This document shows positions 24,124 through 32,549 of a DNA stretch of 53,166 bases, piece after piece. Both the position numbers and the translations under genes were made by a program. Under the pieces are notes generated by a model, which worked only from the letters and a program-made list of their open reading frames with translations, was not told where the DNA came from and did no database searches. Origin of the DNA: Roseococcus sp. SDR (GTDB taxonomy: Bacteria; Pseudomonadota; Alphaproteobacteria; Acetobacterales; Acetobacteraceae); the NCBI RefSeq assembly GCF_019083995.1, contig NZ_JAHRCU010000026.1, positions 1 through 53,166 of the forward strand, written 5' to 3'. Position 1 is the stretch's first letter, and every line of letters starts with the position of its first letter.

Positions 24124-24300
24124 GAAGGTGACCCGATGAGGGTTGAAACGGGAACGCGCGACGCGCCGGGCATTCCGGCCAATCCGCGGCTGCCCCCGCA
24201 ACTGTAGGCGGAGAGCCCCGATCCAGATGCCATTGCTTCCCTGCCGGGGGGTGAGAAGGCGGATCAGGGCAACGACCCGCGAGCCAGGAGACCGGCCTTC
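24124..24300 (+). ncRNA. cobalamin riboswitch aptamer
   Basis: The region has the conserved blocks of the B12 riboswitch in order: AACGGGAA, GCTGCCCCCGCAACTGT (24191-24207 region), TTGCTTCCCTGCCGGGGGG-type sequence, and the hallmark GAGCCAGGAGACCGGCC (24281-24297). The closing stem P1 can form between GAAGG (24124-24128) and CCTTC (24296-24300). Adenosylcobalamin binding normally shuts off the downstream gene, here btuB. The expression platform probably lies between 24301 and 24437. Confidence 0.93.
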
Positions 24301-24380
24301 GCAGAGTTGTTCTCGCGCGTACCGGGCGGGGTGCACCGGTGCCACGGACCTGTTCCGTTTGCGGGCTCGGCGCCAGCCGT

Positions 24381-24437
24381 CGGGCGGGGTGATGTTCCCG
24401 TCCGGCATGTCGTCATGCGCAACACGGGAGGTCTCCC
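24381..24437 (+). promoter_or_regulatory. expression platform hairpins in front of btuB
   Basis: Three local hairpins lie between aptamer and start codon: CGGGCGGG/CCCGTCCG (24381-24388 with 24397-24404), GCATG/CATGC (24405-24409 with 24414-24418), and GGGA/TCCC (24426-24429 with 24434-24437). The last contains the btuB ribosome binding site GGGAGG next to the ATG. No T run is present, so control of translation initiation is more likely than termination. Confidence 0.5.
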
Positions 24438-26417
24438 ATGCGCCGTTTTCTGCTCAGCACCGCCACCATCCTGGCGTCGGTGACGCCTGCTCTCGCCCAA
24501 AGCCCAACCCCGCGCTCCTCGCCGGAACAGGACCTCATCGCCGTACCCGACACCATCGTCACGGCCACCGGCGTGCCCACGCCGCTGGCCCGCGTGCCGG
24601 CCTCCATCACCGTCATCGATCGCAAGGCGATCGAGGAGAACGGCTTCGCCAACCTGGCGGAAGCCCTCGCCACGGTGCCCGGCCTGCGCGTCGCGCAATC
24701 GGGCGGGCCGGGCCAACAGGCCAGTGTCTTCATCCGCGGCAATTCCAGCCGCTCCACCCTCGTCCTCATGGACGGCGTGCCGGTGAACGACCCCTCGGAT
24801 GCCAATGGCGCCTTCAACTTCGGCAATGAGACGCTGTTCGACATCGAGCGCATCGAGGTGCTGCGCGGCCCCGCCTCCTCGCTCTATGGCAGTGCCGCGG
24901 TGGGCGGCGTGATCAACCTGGTCACGCGCCGCGCGCCGCCGGACCGGCAGTTCATGCCCTATGGCGAGGTCGCCTACGGCACGGCCAGCACCTTCCGCCT
25001 GGGTGGCGGCATGGCTGGCACCATCGGCCAATTCGACTATCTGGCCAGCCTGAACAACATCTCCACCCAGGCTTCCAACGCCACGGCCAGCCGCTTCTGG
25101 CGCACGCTGGGCGAGTTCGACGGCTTCAACACCACCAATGCCACGGCACGGCTGGGCTATACCTTCGCGCCCGGCACGCGCGTGGAGGGCCAGGTCCGCT
25201 GGCGGGAAAATGCCTTCGGCGTGGACAGCGTACCGCGGGACGACCCGAACTACACCGGCAATGACCGGCGCTGGGTGGGCCAGATCCGCGGCGAAACCAA
25301 CCTCTTCGACGGGCGGCTCACCACCGGCCTGCGCCTCGCCGTCACGCAGGACCGGCGGACCTATTCCAACCTGCCAGACATCCTGAGCAGCGCCACCGTG
25401 CAGGATTACTACCGCGGCACGCGGCAAAGCGTGGACTGGGGCAATGTGGTGCGCCTGCCGGGCTTCGGCCCCGCGACGGATGGCGCCGTCACCTTCGGCA
25501 TCAACTACGCGCATGAGAATGTGACGAGCTTCGCGGGCAACGTGCCCTTCCGCTCCGTCACCAATGCGCAGCAGGACACGACGGCGGGCCATGTGGCCAT
25601 GCAGTACCGCTTCTGGAACGCCCTCGATGTCACGGGCGGCGTGCGTTACGACAATGTCTCCGACTACACCGGCTATACGAGCTGGCGCGTCGGTGCGGTG
25701 CTCGCGGTGCCGGAGACCGCCGTGCGCATCCGCGCCTCGGGCGGGACGGCCTTCAACGCGCCCTCGCTCAACCAGCGCTTCGGCGTGATCGGCAACACCT
25801 TCCGCGGCAACCCGAACCTGCAGCCCGAGACCAGCATCGGCTACGAATTCGGCGCCGAGACGGATTTCGCGGCCTTCAACCAGCCGCGATTCTCGACGGT
25901 GGGCTTCACCTTCTTCCAGCAGCGCGTGACGAACCTGATCAACTTCAACGCGGGCTTCAACACGCTGGTGAATGTGGCGAGCGCCAACATCAAGGGCGTC
26001 GAGCTGAACTGGGCGATGCGCCCGGTGCGCTGGTTCACCACCGATGTGTCCTGGACCATCACGGATGCGACGGATGGGCAGACCGGCGCGCCCCTGCCAC
26101 GCCGGCCGGAGAGCATCGTCACCGTCTCGGCGCGCATCGAGCCCACGCCCGGCTTCGTCATCACGCCGCAGGTGCTGTTCACCGGGCGCTCGCCGGAAGG
26201 GGCCTTCGCCACCTACCTGAACTCGGGGGCGAGCGTGAATGCGATGCGCTACAACAAGTCCGGCACGCTGTTCAATCTGACGGCGACCTATCCGGTGCTG
26301 CCGCAGGTGAATGTCTATCTGGAAGGACGCAACCTGACGGACAGCAAGTGGGAGCCGGTGAACGGCTTTCAGACGCCAGGGCGCAGCGTGATCATCGGGT
26401 CCCGCTTCGTGTTCTGA
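24438..26417 (+). CDS. btuB: BtuB-like TonB-dependent vitamin B12 receptor
   Basis: A 659-residue outer-membrane receptor. It has a signal peptide (MRRFLLSTATILASVTPALAQ), then a TonB-box-like segment DTIVTATGVP and a plug domain (PASITVIDRKAIEENGF, VPGLRVAQSGGPGQQASVFIRGN, GVPVNDPSD, IERIEVLRGPASSLYGSAAVGGVINLVTR). A 22-strand barrel follows and ends in aromatic VF. The upstream cobalamin riboswitch is strong evidence that the ligand is B12 or a related corrinoid. No btuCDF, cob or cbi genes are near, so uptake across the inner membrane must be encoded elsewhere. Confidence 0.93.
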   Translation: MRRFLLSTATILASVTPALAQSPTPRSSPEQDLIAVPDTIVTATGVPTPLARVPASITVIDRKAIEENGFANLAEALATVPGLRVAQSGGPGQQASVFIRGNSSRSTLVLMDGVPVNDPSDANGAFNFGNETLFDIERIEVLRGPASSLYGSAAVGGVINLVTRRAPPDRQFMPYGEVAYGTASTFRLGGGMAGTIGQFDYLASLNNISTQASNATASRFWRTLGEFDGFNTTNATARLGYTFAPGTRVEGQVRWRENAFGVDSVPRDDPNYTGNDRRWVGQIRGETNLFDGRLTTGLRLAVTQDRRTYSNLPDILSSATVQDYYRGTRQSVDWGNVVRLPGFGPATDGAVTFGINYAHENVTSFAGNVPFRSVTNAQQDTTAGHVAMQYRFWNALDVTGGVRYDNVSDYTGYTSWRVGAVLAVPETAVRIRASGGTAFNAPSLNQRFGVIGNTFRGNPNLQPETSIGYEFGAETDFAAFNQPRFSTVGFTFFQQRVTNLINFNAGFNTLVNVASANIKGVELNWAMRPVRWFTTDVSWTITDATDGQTGAPLPRRPESIVTVSARIEPTPGFVITPQVLFTGRSPEGAFATYLNSGASVNAMRYNKSGTLFNLTATYPVLPQVNVYLEGRNLTDSKWEPVNGFQTPGRSVIIGSRFVF

Positions 26418-26464
26418 GGTCTGGGCGATCGCCGGGCCTCATATCTTCCCCATCGCCTGTTTCC

Positions 26465-26490
26465 GCGCTGCGCGTGGCCACGCGCAGCGC
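26465..26490. terminator. perfect 26-base palindrome after btuB
   Basis: The arm GCGCTGCGCGTGG is followed directly by its exact reverse complement, with no spacer. It lies 47 bp after the btuB stop. As RNA it would fold into a very stable hairpin (11 bp with a 4-base loop), but no T run follows. It may end the btuB transcript or serve as a protein-binding site. Confidence 0.45.
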
Positions 26491-26601
26491 CCAGGCCTGA
26501 GCCACGGGGCTTGCCACCCGCGATCCGCCCGCATTCCAGAGCGCTGGTGTTCGCCGGAGATGCAAAATTTCGGTGCTTGGCAGCTGTCGAAATCGCTCTT
26601 C

Positions 26602-26629
26602 TTGATCCCAAGACATGAAGACGATACCG
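26602..26629 (+). promoter_or_regulatory. weak candidate promoter for the small PCD-like gene
   Basis: TTGATC (26602-26607) and ATACCG (26624-26629), 16 bases apart, lie in the AT-richest stretch of the area (about 26545-26665), some 50 bp before the TTG start at 26681. The -10 box is poor. The rest of the gap 26491-26680 shows no other clear signal. Confidence 0.25.
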
Positions 26630-26680
26630 TTTCTTGGAAAATGAATTGGGCACGGTTACTCATCGCCCGGGAGAAGCGCG

Positions 26681-26932
26681 TTGAGTCATTCCAGCCAAGC
26701 CGTTCCGAAATGGACGCGCGCCGAGACACGCCCGGCGATGGAACGGAAGTTCCGCTTCCAGAATCGGATCGCAGCCTGGGGTTTCCTGGCGAAGCTCGCC
26801 GTCCTTCTGGACAAGGATGATTTCTACGTCGAATGGGCGGGCAACAGGGTCAAGGTCATTCTGACCTGGGACGACACGCAGACGCAGTCCGAGCCCCTGG
26901 AACTGGCAGAGAAGATCAACGAAGTCGTTTGA
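26681..26932 (+). CDS. small pterin-4a-carbinolamine-dehydratase-like protein without the active-site histidines
   Basis: An 83-residue protein whose second part follows the hydrophobic pattern of PCD/DCoH proteins: RKFRFQNRIAAWGFLAKLAVL, then YVEWAGNRVKVILTW, then PLELAEKINEV. Enzymes of that family have HHP after the first helix and TH in the last strand; here the positions read DDF and TW, so catalysis is unlikely. It could be a structural or regulatory homolog, as DCoH is in animals, or a different fold. The TTG start has GGGAG 7 bp upstream (26669-26673). The preceding 130 bp are distinctly AT-richer than the neighbours. It is convergent with priA. Confidence 0.55.
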   Translation: MSHSSQAVPKWTRAETRPAMERKFRFQNRIAAWGFLAKLAVLLDKDDFYVEWAGNRVKVILTWDDTQTQSEPLELAEKINEVV

Positions 26933-26951
26933 CGGGCCGCGGTCCGTCGCC

Positions 26952-29174
26952 TCAGAGGAAGCCTACCGGGTCCACATCCACCTGGACCCGGACTTCGCGC
27001 GGGAGGGGCACCCGCGCCAGCCAGTCCACCAGCACCGGCTGCACCTTCACCCCCCGCGCGGCCTTGAGAAGCAGGCGATGCCGATACCGCCCGCGCAGCA
27101 GCGCGAGCGGCGCCGGCGCCGGGCCCAACACCTGCAACCCATCGCCAACCGGCGCGGCCAGCCCCAGCTCGCGCGCCGCGCGTTCGGCCGCGCGGGCATC
27201 CTCCGAGCTGATGATCAGGGCCGCGAGCCGCCCATAGGGCGGCCAATGCCCCGGCTCGCGCTGTGCCGCCTCGGCCTTCAGGAAGCCCGGGAAATCGTCC
27301 TGCATCAGCGCCTGCATCACCGGATGCTCGGGCGAAAAGCTTTGCAGCATGACGCGGCCGGGCTTGTCCTCGCGCCCCGCCCGCCCCGCCACCTGATGCA
27401 GCAGTTGCATGGTGCGCTCGCCGGCGCGGAGATCGCCACCGCCGAGGCCCAGATCGGCATCCACCACGCCCACCAGCGTGAGATGGGGGAAATGCCAGCC
27501 CTTGGCGACGATCTGCGTCCCGATGATGAGGTCCACCTCGCGCTCTTCGATCTGCCGCGCGGCGGCGGCGGCGGCGGCGGGGCCGGGGATGGTGTCGCTC
27601 GCCATCACCAGGCGCCGCGCCTCGGGAAACAGCTCCGCCACTTCCTCTTGGATGCGCTCCACGCCGGGGCCGATGGGCACCAGGGAATGCTCGGCGCCGC
27701 ATTCGGGGCAGGCGGGCGGCGTCGGCGCGGTGTGGCCGCAATGGTGGCAGAGCAGGCGGCGCTGCGCGCGATGCTCCACCAGCCAGGCGGTGCAGTTCGG
27801 GCATTGCATGCGATGCCCGCAGGCGCGGCAGAGTGTGAGCGGCGCATAGCCACGCCGGTTCAGGAACAGCATCGCCTGCTCGCCGCGCGCCAGCGTCTCG
27901 GTCACGGCGGCGATGAGCGGGGGTGCGAGGAAGCGCCCGCGCTCGGGCGGCGTCTGGCGGAGGTCCACCGCCGTGATCTCGGGCATGGCCGCGCCCCCAT
28001 GGCGCACCGGCAGGCCGAGGCGGCGGTAGCGCCCGGCCTCGGCGTTGGCGACGCTCTCCAGGCTTGGCGTGGCGCTGACCAGCACGCAGGCGGCGCGTTC
28101 GAGGCGCGCGCGGACCACGGCCATGTCCCGCGCGTGGTAGATCACGCCCTCTTCCTGCTTGAAGGCTGTCTCGTGCTCCTCATCCACGATGATCAGGCCG
28201 AGATCGGGGAAGGGGAGAAACAACGCGGAGCGCGCGCCGACCAGCACGGGCGCATCCCCCTCCGCCACCGCGCGCCAGGTGACGCGGCGCGTGCGGGAGG
28301 AGAGCTCGGAATGCCAGAGGGCGGGCGGAGCGCCGAAGCGGCGTTCGAAGCGCGCGAGCCATTGGGTGGAGAGCGCGATCTCGGGCAGCAGCACCAGCGC
28401 CTGCCGCCCCTGGCGCAAAGTCTCGGCGATGGCATCGAGATAGACCTCGGTCTTGCCGGAGCCGGTGACGCCCTCCAGCAGCGTCACGCCGAACTGGCGC
28501 GCGGCCACCGCCTCACGCAGGGCCGCCGCGGCCGCTTCCTGCTCCGGGCGCAGCACCGGCGGCGCGAAATCGGGCTGGGGGCGCGGAAAGGTGCTCGCGC
28601 GCGGCATCAGCGCTGGCTCGATCAGCCCGACGGAAGCCAGGCCCCGCACCACGCCCAGCGAAACACCGGCCAACCGTGCGATCTCGGTGCCGGGCAGGAT
28701 TTCCTCGCCCAGCGCCGCCAGCGCCTTCGCGCGGTCCGGCGTGATGCGCGCCTCTGCCCCCGCCACGCGCCGCCAGCCCGAGGCCTGGGCCGGCGCCTCC
28801 AGCGCGGCGGGTGCGCTCATCGCCATGCGCAGCACCGCGCCGGGCGGCGAGAGAGTATAGGCTGCGATCCAGTCCACCAATTGGCGCAAGGCGGGGCGCA
28901 TCGGCGGCGCGGGCTTGACCGCGATCACCTCGCGCAGGCGCCCCTCGGCCACGTGATCCGCCTCGGGCGAATCGTCCCAGATGACGCCGAGCACGACGCG
29001 GCCGCCCAGCGGCACCTCGACGAAATGGCCCGGACCCGCCACCAGCCCGGGGGGCAGGCGGTAGTCATAGGCGCCTTCCAGCGGCAGGGGCAGCAGGACG
29101 CTGACGCGCTGGCCGCCCAGCAGGTCGCCTGTGGCCTTTCGGGCCCCATTGGTCTTTCGGGATGGTGTCCCCAT
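26952..29174 (-). CDS. priA: PriA primosomal helicase
   Basis: A 740-residue helicase that restarts stalled replication forks by loading DnaB. It has an N-terminal fork-binding domain ([21 protein letters not shown] and [17 protein letters not shown]), then Walker [17 protein letters not shown] box ([16 protein letters not shown]) and motif [13 protein letters not shown]. The zinc-binding insert holds paired cysteines ([31 protein letters not shown]), and motifs V and VI include [23 protein letters not shown] and [13 protein letters not shown]. Length is normal. It is divergent from fsa, 92 bp apart, an order seen in other alphaproteobacteria. Confidence 0.96.
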   Translation of the reverse strand: MGTPSRKTNGARKATGDLLGGQRVSVLLPLPLEGAYDYRLPPGLVAGPGHFVEVPLGGRVVLGVIWDDSPEADHVAEGRLREVIAVKPAPPMRPALRQLVDWIAAYTLSPPGAVLRMAMSAPAALEAPAQASGWRRVAGAEARITPDRAKALAALGEEILPGTEIARLAGVSLGVVRGLASVGLIEPALMPRASTFPRPQPDFAPPVLRPEQEAAAAALREAVAARQFGVTLLEGVTGSGKTEVYLDAIAETLRQGRQALVLLPEIALSTQWLARFERRFGAPPALWHSELSSRTRRVTWRAVAEGDAPVLVGARSALFLPFPDLGLIIVDEEHETAFKQEEGVIYHARDMAVVRARLERAACVLVSATPSLESVANAEAGRYRRLGLPVRHGGAAMPEITAVDLRQTPPERGRFLAPPLIAAVTETLARGEQAMLFLNRRGYAPLTLCRACGHRMQCPNCTAWLVEHRAQRRLLCHHCGHTAPTPPACPECGAEHSLVPIGPGVERIQEEVAELFPEARRLVMASDTIPGPAAAAAAARQIEEREVDLIIGTQIVAKGWHFPHLTLVGVVDADLGLGGGDLRAGERTMQLLHQVAGRAGREDKPGRVMLQSFSPEHPVMQALMQDDFPGFLKAEAAQREPGHWPPYGRLAALIISSEDARAAERAARELGLAAPVGDGLQVLGPAPAPLALLRGRYRHRLLLKAARGVKVQPVLVDWLARVPLPREVRVQVDVDPVGFL

Positions 29175-29266
29175 GGGCTATTCCCTCCGCCACGGGATGA
29201 CCCGTGGTCAACCCCCGCCTTCCATTCGACCGCGACCCACTCGCCGCCCAGCAGGATGCCCCCGCC

Positions 29267-29920
29267 ATGAAGTTCTTTGTGGACACCGCCGATGTCACTG
29301 AAATCCGCTCCCTCGTGGGCACGGGCTTCCTGGACGGCGTCACCACCAATCCGAGCCTGATCGCCAAGTCCGGCCGCAAGATGAGCGAGGTCATCGCCGA
29401 GATCTGCGCGCTGACCGATGGCCCCGTCTCGGCCGAGGTGACCGCGACGGACCACGAGACCATGCTGAAGGAGGGGCGCTACCTGCGCTCCATCGCCGGC
29501 AATGTCTGCGTGAAGGTTCCGCTGACGGAAGCCGGGCTGCGCACCTGCAAGGTGCTCTCCGAGGAGGGCACGCCGGTGAACGTCACCCTCTGCTTCTCGG
29601 CCAACCAGGCGCTGCTGGCGGCCAAGGCGGGGGCCACCTTCATCTCGCCCTTCGTCGGCCGGCTGGATGATATCGGCCAGGACGGCATGGGGCTGATCGC
29701 GGATGTGGTGCAGATCTATCGCAACTACGCCTTCAAGACCGAGGTGCTGGTCGCCTCCATCCGCCACCCGGTGCATGTGCTGCAATCGGCCAAATTGGGG
29801 GCTCATGTGGGCACCATGCCGCCGGCGGTGATCCGCGGGCTGATGAAGCACCCGCTGACCGATCGCGGCCTGGAGGCGTTTTTGGCCGATTGGGCGAAGA
29901 CGGGGCAATCTATTCTGTGA
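29267..29920 (+). CDS. fsa: transaldolase / fructose-6-phosphate aldolase (Fsa/TalC type)
   Basis: A protein of 217 residues, the short TalC/FSA form of transaldolase. It starts [16 protein letters not shown], and contains [14 protein letters not shown], the Schiff-base lysine in [12 protein letters not shown] (about residue 86), [13 protein letters not shown] and [12 protein letters not shown], all family hallmarks. It acts in the non-oxidative pentose phosphate pathway or cleaves fructose 6-phosphate; the sequence does not separate these. The ATG at 29267 has AGGA about 11 bp upstream. A structured intergenic repeat follows its stop. Confidence 0.92.
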   Translation: MKFFVDTADVTEIRSLVGTGFLDGVTTNPSLIAKSGRKMSEVIAEICALTDGPVSAEVTATDHETMLKEGRYLRSIAGNVCVKVPLTEAGLRTCKVLSEEGTPVNVTLCFSANQALLAAKAGATFISPFVGRLDDIGQDGMGLIADVVQIYRNYAFKTEVLVASIRHPVHVLQSAKLGAHVGTMPPAVIRGLMKHPLTDRGLEAFLADWAKTGQSIL

Positions 29921-30025
29921 CCCTCAGGCGCCGGGCGCGGCCTCCGGCCGCTTGGCTTCGGGATGCTGAAGCATCCCGGCTCGGCTATTCGCCTCGCATT
30001 CTCGGGGCGCGATTCTTTCTCTGCT
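29921..30025 (+). repeat. structured intergenic repeat, copy A (after fsa)
   Basis: The element starts right at the fsa stop with CCCTCAGGCGCCGGGCG. A small GGCC/GGCC hairpin follows, then CTTGGCTTCG and a perfect hairpin GGGATGC-TGAA-GCATCCC (29960-29977), and the element ends near GATTCTTTC. A second element with the same order of parts lies at 38073-38187, after the aldolase gene. The sequence outside the shared blocks differs. Confidence 0.6.
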
Positions 30026-30041
30026 GGGGAGGAAAGGCTGC

Positions 30042-30578
30042 GTGACCGGCTCGCCTGATCCCGCCGCCGTCGAGGCCTTCCTCCTCGCCAACCCGGATTT
30101 CCTCGCCGAGCGGCCGCAGCTTTATGCCATCCTGACGCCGCCGCGCCGGGTGCATGGCGAGGTGGTGGCGGACCATATGGCGGCGATGATCCAGGCCGGG
30201 CGGCAGGAATGGCGGGGCTTGCTGGAAGCGGGCCGCACGCGCGGCGCCTTCGCGGCGAAGGTGGCAGAGGCCGTGCTGGCGCTGATCGCCAACCCCGATG
30301 CCGAGGATTGCCTGCGCCATGAATGGCCGGCGCGGCTCGGCCTCGAATCCTGCCGCCTGGTCCCGCTCGTCCCTGGCCCGGCTTTGGTGCTGCGCGACGT
30401 GACGGTGGCCAGCGCCGCGCTGCATGGCGAGGCGGCGCCGCTCATCCGGCGCGAGGCACTGCTGCGCACCGGAGAGGCCACGCTGGCGCTGGGAGCGCGC
30501 GAGGTGGCGGATTTGCCGAACGAACCGGAATCCCTCGCCTTCCTCGCCCGCGCGCTGGACGCCGCTCTGGCGCGATGA
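30042..30578 (+). CDS. DUF484-family protein
   Basis: A 178-residue protein of the DUF484 family, which has a GAF-like fold and is regularly encoded just upstream of xerC. Recognisable parts are VEAFLLANPDFLAERPQLYAILTPPRRVHGEVVADHMAAMI at the N-terminus and LALGAREVADLPNEPESLAFLARALDAAL at the C-terminus. It is somewhat shorter than the common 210-230 residues. The GTG start has GGAGG about 10 bp upstream. Its stop overlaps the xerC ATG (ATGA), which supports coupled translation. Function is unknown. Confidence 0.82.
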   Translation: MTGSPDPAAVEAFLLANPDFLAERPQLYAILTPPRRVHGEVVADHMAAMIQAGRQEWRGLLEAGRTRGAFAAKVAEAVLALIANPDAEDCLRHEWPARLGLESCRLVPLVPGPALVLRDVTVASAALHGEAAPLIRREALLRTGEATLALGAREVADLPNEPESLAFLARALDAALAR

Positions 30579-31498
30579 CCGGGGAGGCTGCCCGCATCCA
30601 ATTCCTCGCCTGGCTCGCCACCGAGCGCCGCGCCAGCCCGCACACGCTGGAAGCCTATGGGCGGGATGTCTCCGAATTCCTGGGCTTCCTGACCCAGCAC
30701 CAGGGCGCGGAGCCGGACCTCGCGGCGCTGGGTTCCCTTGCGCCGGCCGACCTGCGCGCCTTTCTCGCGGCCCGCGCGAAGGACGGCGCGGGCAATGCCA
30801 CGCGTGCGCGGCAACTTGCCGCCATCCGCAGCTTCCTGCGCTTCCTGGCGCGGCGTCATGGCATCAAGCCGCTCGCCGTCGGCGCCATGCGCGGCCCCAA
30901 GCGCGTGCAGCCCGTGCCACGCGCCCTGAACAAGGCCGATGCGCGCGCCGCCGGCAGCGACATCGGCGAGGTGCATCACGGCGAGCGACCGGAATTCCAG
31001 GCAGCGCGGGATGTGGCCCTCTTCACCCTGCTCTATGGCTGCGGGCTGCGCATCAGCGAGGCGCTGGGCCTCACCGTGGGTGAGGCGCCACTGCCCGGCA
31101 GCGATGCCGCGCTGCGCATCCTGGGCAAGGGCGGCAAGACGCGGCTGGTTCCCGTGCTGCCGGTTGTGCGCCAGGCCATGGCCGGCTGGATGGCGCATCG
31201 CGGCGGCGCGTTGCCGGAGGAGCCGCTGTTTCTCGGCGCGCGCGGCAAGCGGCTCGACCCCGCCGTCGCGCAGCGCACGCTGCGCGAATACCGCCGCCTC
31301 GCCGGCCTGCCCGAGCACGCGACGCCGCACGCGCTGCGCCATTCCTTCGCGACGCATCTGCTCGCCGGCGGCGCCGATCTCCGCTCCATCCAGGAACTGC
31401 TGGGCCATGCCAGCCTTTCCACCACGCAGCGCTATGTGGCGGTGGATGCGGAGGGGCTGCTCGCTACCTGGAGATTGGCCCATCCACGCAGCGATTGA
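30575..31498 (+). CDS. xerC: XerC tyrosine recombinase
   Basis: A 307-residue tyrosine recombinase that, with XerD, resolves chromosome dimers at dif. The N-terminal SAM-like domain begins FLAWLATERRASPHTLEAYGRDVSEFLGFL. The catalytic set is complete: Arg in GCGLRISEALGL, Lys in GKGGKTRLVP, His-x-x-Arg in TPHALRHSFATHLL, His in LLGHASLSTTQ and the nucleophile Tyr in TQRYVAVD. Length and the DUF484 neighbour argue for the housekeeping XerC and not a phage integrase. The ATG overlaps the DUF484 stop. Confidence 0.93.
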   Translation: MTGEAARIQFLAWLATERRASPHTLEAYGRDVSEFLGFLTQHQGAEPDLAALGSLAPADLRAFLAARAKDGAGNATRARQLAAIRSFLRFLARRHGIKPLAVGAMRGPKRVQPVPRALNKADARAAGSDIGEVHHGERPEFQAARDVALFTLLYGCGLRISEALGLTVGEAPLPGSDAALRILGKGGKTRLVPVLPVVRQAMAGWMAHRGGALPEEPLFLGARGKRLDPAVAQRTLREYRRLAGLPEHATPHALRHSFATHLLAGGADLRSIQELLGHASLSTTQRYVAVDAEGLLATWRLAHPRSD

Positions 31499-31538
31499 CC
31501 CCGGGACCCCATCGCGCTCAAACTTTGCACCGCACAAC

Positions 31539-31548
31539 GGAGGCCTCC
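31539..31548 (+). promoter_or_regulatory. ribosome binding site inside a palindrome
   Basis: GGAGGCCTCC is a perfect 10-base palindrome whose left half is the ribosome binding site of the gene starting at 31551. Pairing with a second RNA copy or with nearby sequence could hide the site. btuB has a similar arrangement (GGGAGGTCTCCC before its ATG). Confidence 0.4.
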
Positions 31549-31550
31549 TC

Positions 31551-32018
31551 ATGCATCGCCGCGCGCTTCTCGCCCTCGCTCTGGCCCTTCCGGCCTCCAT
31601 CGCCATGGCGCACCCGCACCACGACCTGACGGCCGAGCGCGCGGGTCATATCGAGCAGCAGGTCATGGCCTTCCGCGTCGGCCTGCAGGCCGCGGCGCGC
31701 GAGCGGGATGTGGTGCAGCTGCGCGCCATGTTCGCCCCCTCCTTCACCCACACCCATACGACCGGGAAGGTGGATGGCCGTGATGCGCGCCTCGTTTCCA
31801 TCCTGGCGGGCGAGCCGGTGATCGAACTCGCGAATGTCGAGGAACTCTCCATCCGCGTGCTGAATCCGGATGCGGTGGTCGTCACCGGCCGCAGCCCGAT
31901 CCGCAGCATGGCGGAAAACCGCGTGGTCCAGGTGCGCTGGGTGCAGATGATGGCCCGCGTGGATGGCGAATGGGTGCTGGCGGCGAGCCAGGCGACGCGC
32001 CTGCCGGAAGGCGTGTGA
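31551..32018 (+). CDS. secreted NTF2-like (SnoaL/DUF4440) protein
   Basis: A protein of 155 residues. A signal peptide (MHRRALLALALALPASIAMA) is followed by a His-rich start, HPHHDLT. The mature part has an NTF2-like cone-fold pattern: a helix IEQQVMAFRVGLQAAARERDVVQLRAMFAPSFTHTHTTGKVDGRDARLVSIL, then strands IRVLNPDAVVVTGRS, VQVRWVQMMARVDGEWVLAASQATR. These proteins are small enzymes or binding proteins, and no specific function can be assigned. It would act in the periplasm. GGAGG lies 8 bp upstream. The next gene starts in its stop codon, so the pair is co-translated. Confidence 0.75.
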   Translation: MHRRALLALALALPASIAMAHPHHDLTAERAGHIEQQVMAFRVGLQAAARERDVVQLRAMFAPSFTHTHTTGKVDGRDARLVSILAGEPVIELANVEELSIRVLNPDAVVVTGRSPIRSMAENRVVQVRWVQMMARVDGEWVLAASQATRLPEGV

Positions 32019-32533
32019 GCGCCGCCGCCACCCATCCCAAGGGCCTGAAGGCGCGGCTCCTGCACGAGATGCAGGAGTACGGGATGATCTTCGTCTACCT
32101 CTACATCTCCTTCGCCGCGGTCATCTTCTACCGGAGCGCGGTCCTGCAGGCCGAGGGCATCGCCTTCGGCGCCTACGGCTTCGCCTTCTTCAAGGCGCTG
32201 GTGCTCGCCAAGTTCATGATGCTGGGCCACGCCGCACGGCTGGGCGAGCGGCTGCGCGGGCGGCGGCTCTTCGTCAACGTGTTCTACCGCGCCTCGCTCT
32301 TCATGGGGCTGCTGGTCGCTTTCTGCATGATCGAGGAGGCGGTGGTCGCCCTGCTGCACGGCCATGCTGCGGCGGATGCCATCCGGGCCATGGCCGATGG
32401 CTCCCTGCGCGAGAAATTCGCCTATGCGGTGCTGCTCTGGGTGATCCTCTTGCCCTATTTCGCCCTGCGCGTGCTGGACGAGGTGCTGGGCAAGGGCGAG
32501 CTGAAGCGGATCTTTCTCAGCCGCGCCGCCTGA
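32015..32533 (+). CDS. integral membrane protein with four predicted helices, function unknown
   Basis: A 172-residue protein that I do not recognise. After a short cytoplasmic start (HPKGLKARLLHEMQEY) it shows four hydrophobic segments: GMIFVYLYISFAAVIFY, FAFFKALVLAKFMML, ASLFMGLLVAFCMIEEAVVALL, and FAYAVLLWVILLPYFALRVL. A basic loop (RLGERLRGRRLF) sits between segments 2 and 3. The GTG at 32015 overlaps the stop of the NTF2-like gene (GTGA), with GGAAGG upstream. The pair therefore looks like a unit of one periplasmic and one membrane protein. It is convergent with the amidohydrolase gene, with a 16-bp gap. Confidence 0.7.
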   Translation: MSAAATHPKGLKARLLHEMQEYGMIFVYLYISFAAVIFYRSAVLQAEGIAFGAYGFAFFKALVLAKFMMLGHAARLGERLRGRRLFVNVFYRASLFMGLLVAFCMIEEAVVALLHGHAAADAIRAMADGSLREKFAYAVLLWVILLPYFALRVLDEVLGKGELKRIFLSRAA

Positions 32534-32549
32534 CCACAGCGCGGCTGGT

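Noticed and set aside
26647-26662. TTGGGCACGGTTACTC as a sigma-54 promoter
   Set aside because: There is no GC pair at the -12 position with 10-base spacing from the GG pair.
26560-26820. Second small plus-strand frame overlapping the PCD-like gene
   Set aside because: Its product is Asp/Arg/Ser-rich without a fold pattern, it has no ribosome binding site, and the other frame has a PCD-like pattern and a good site.
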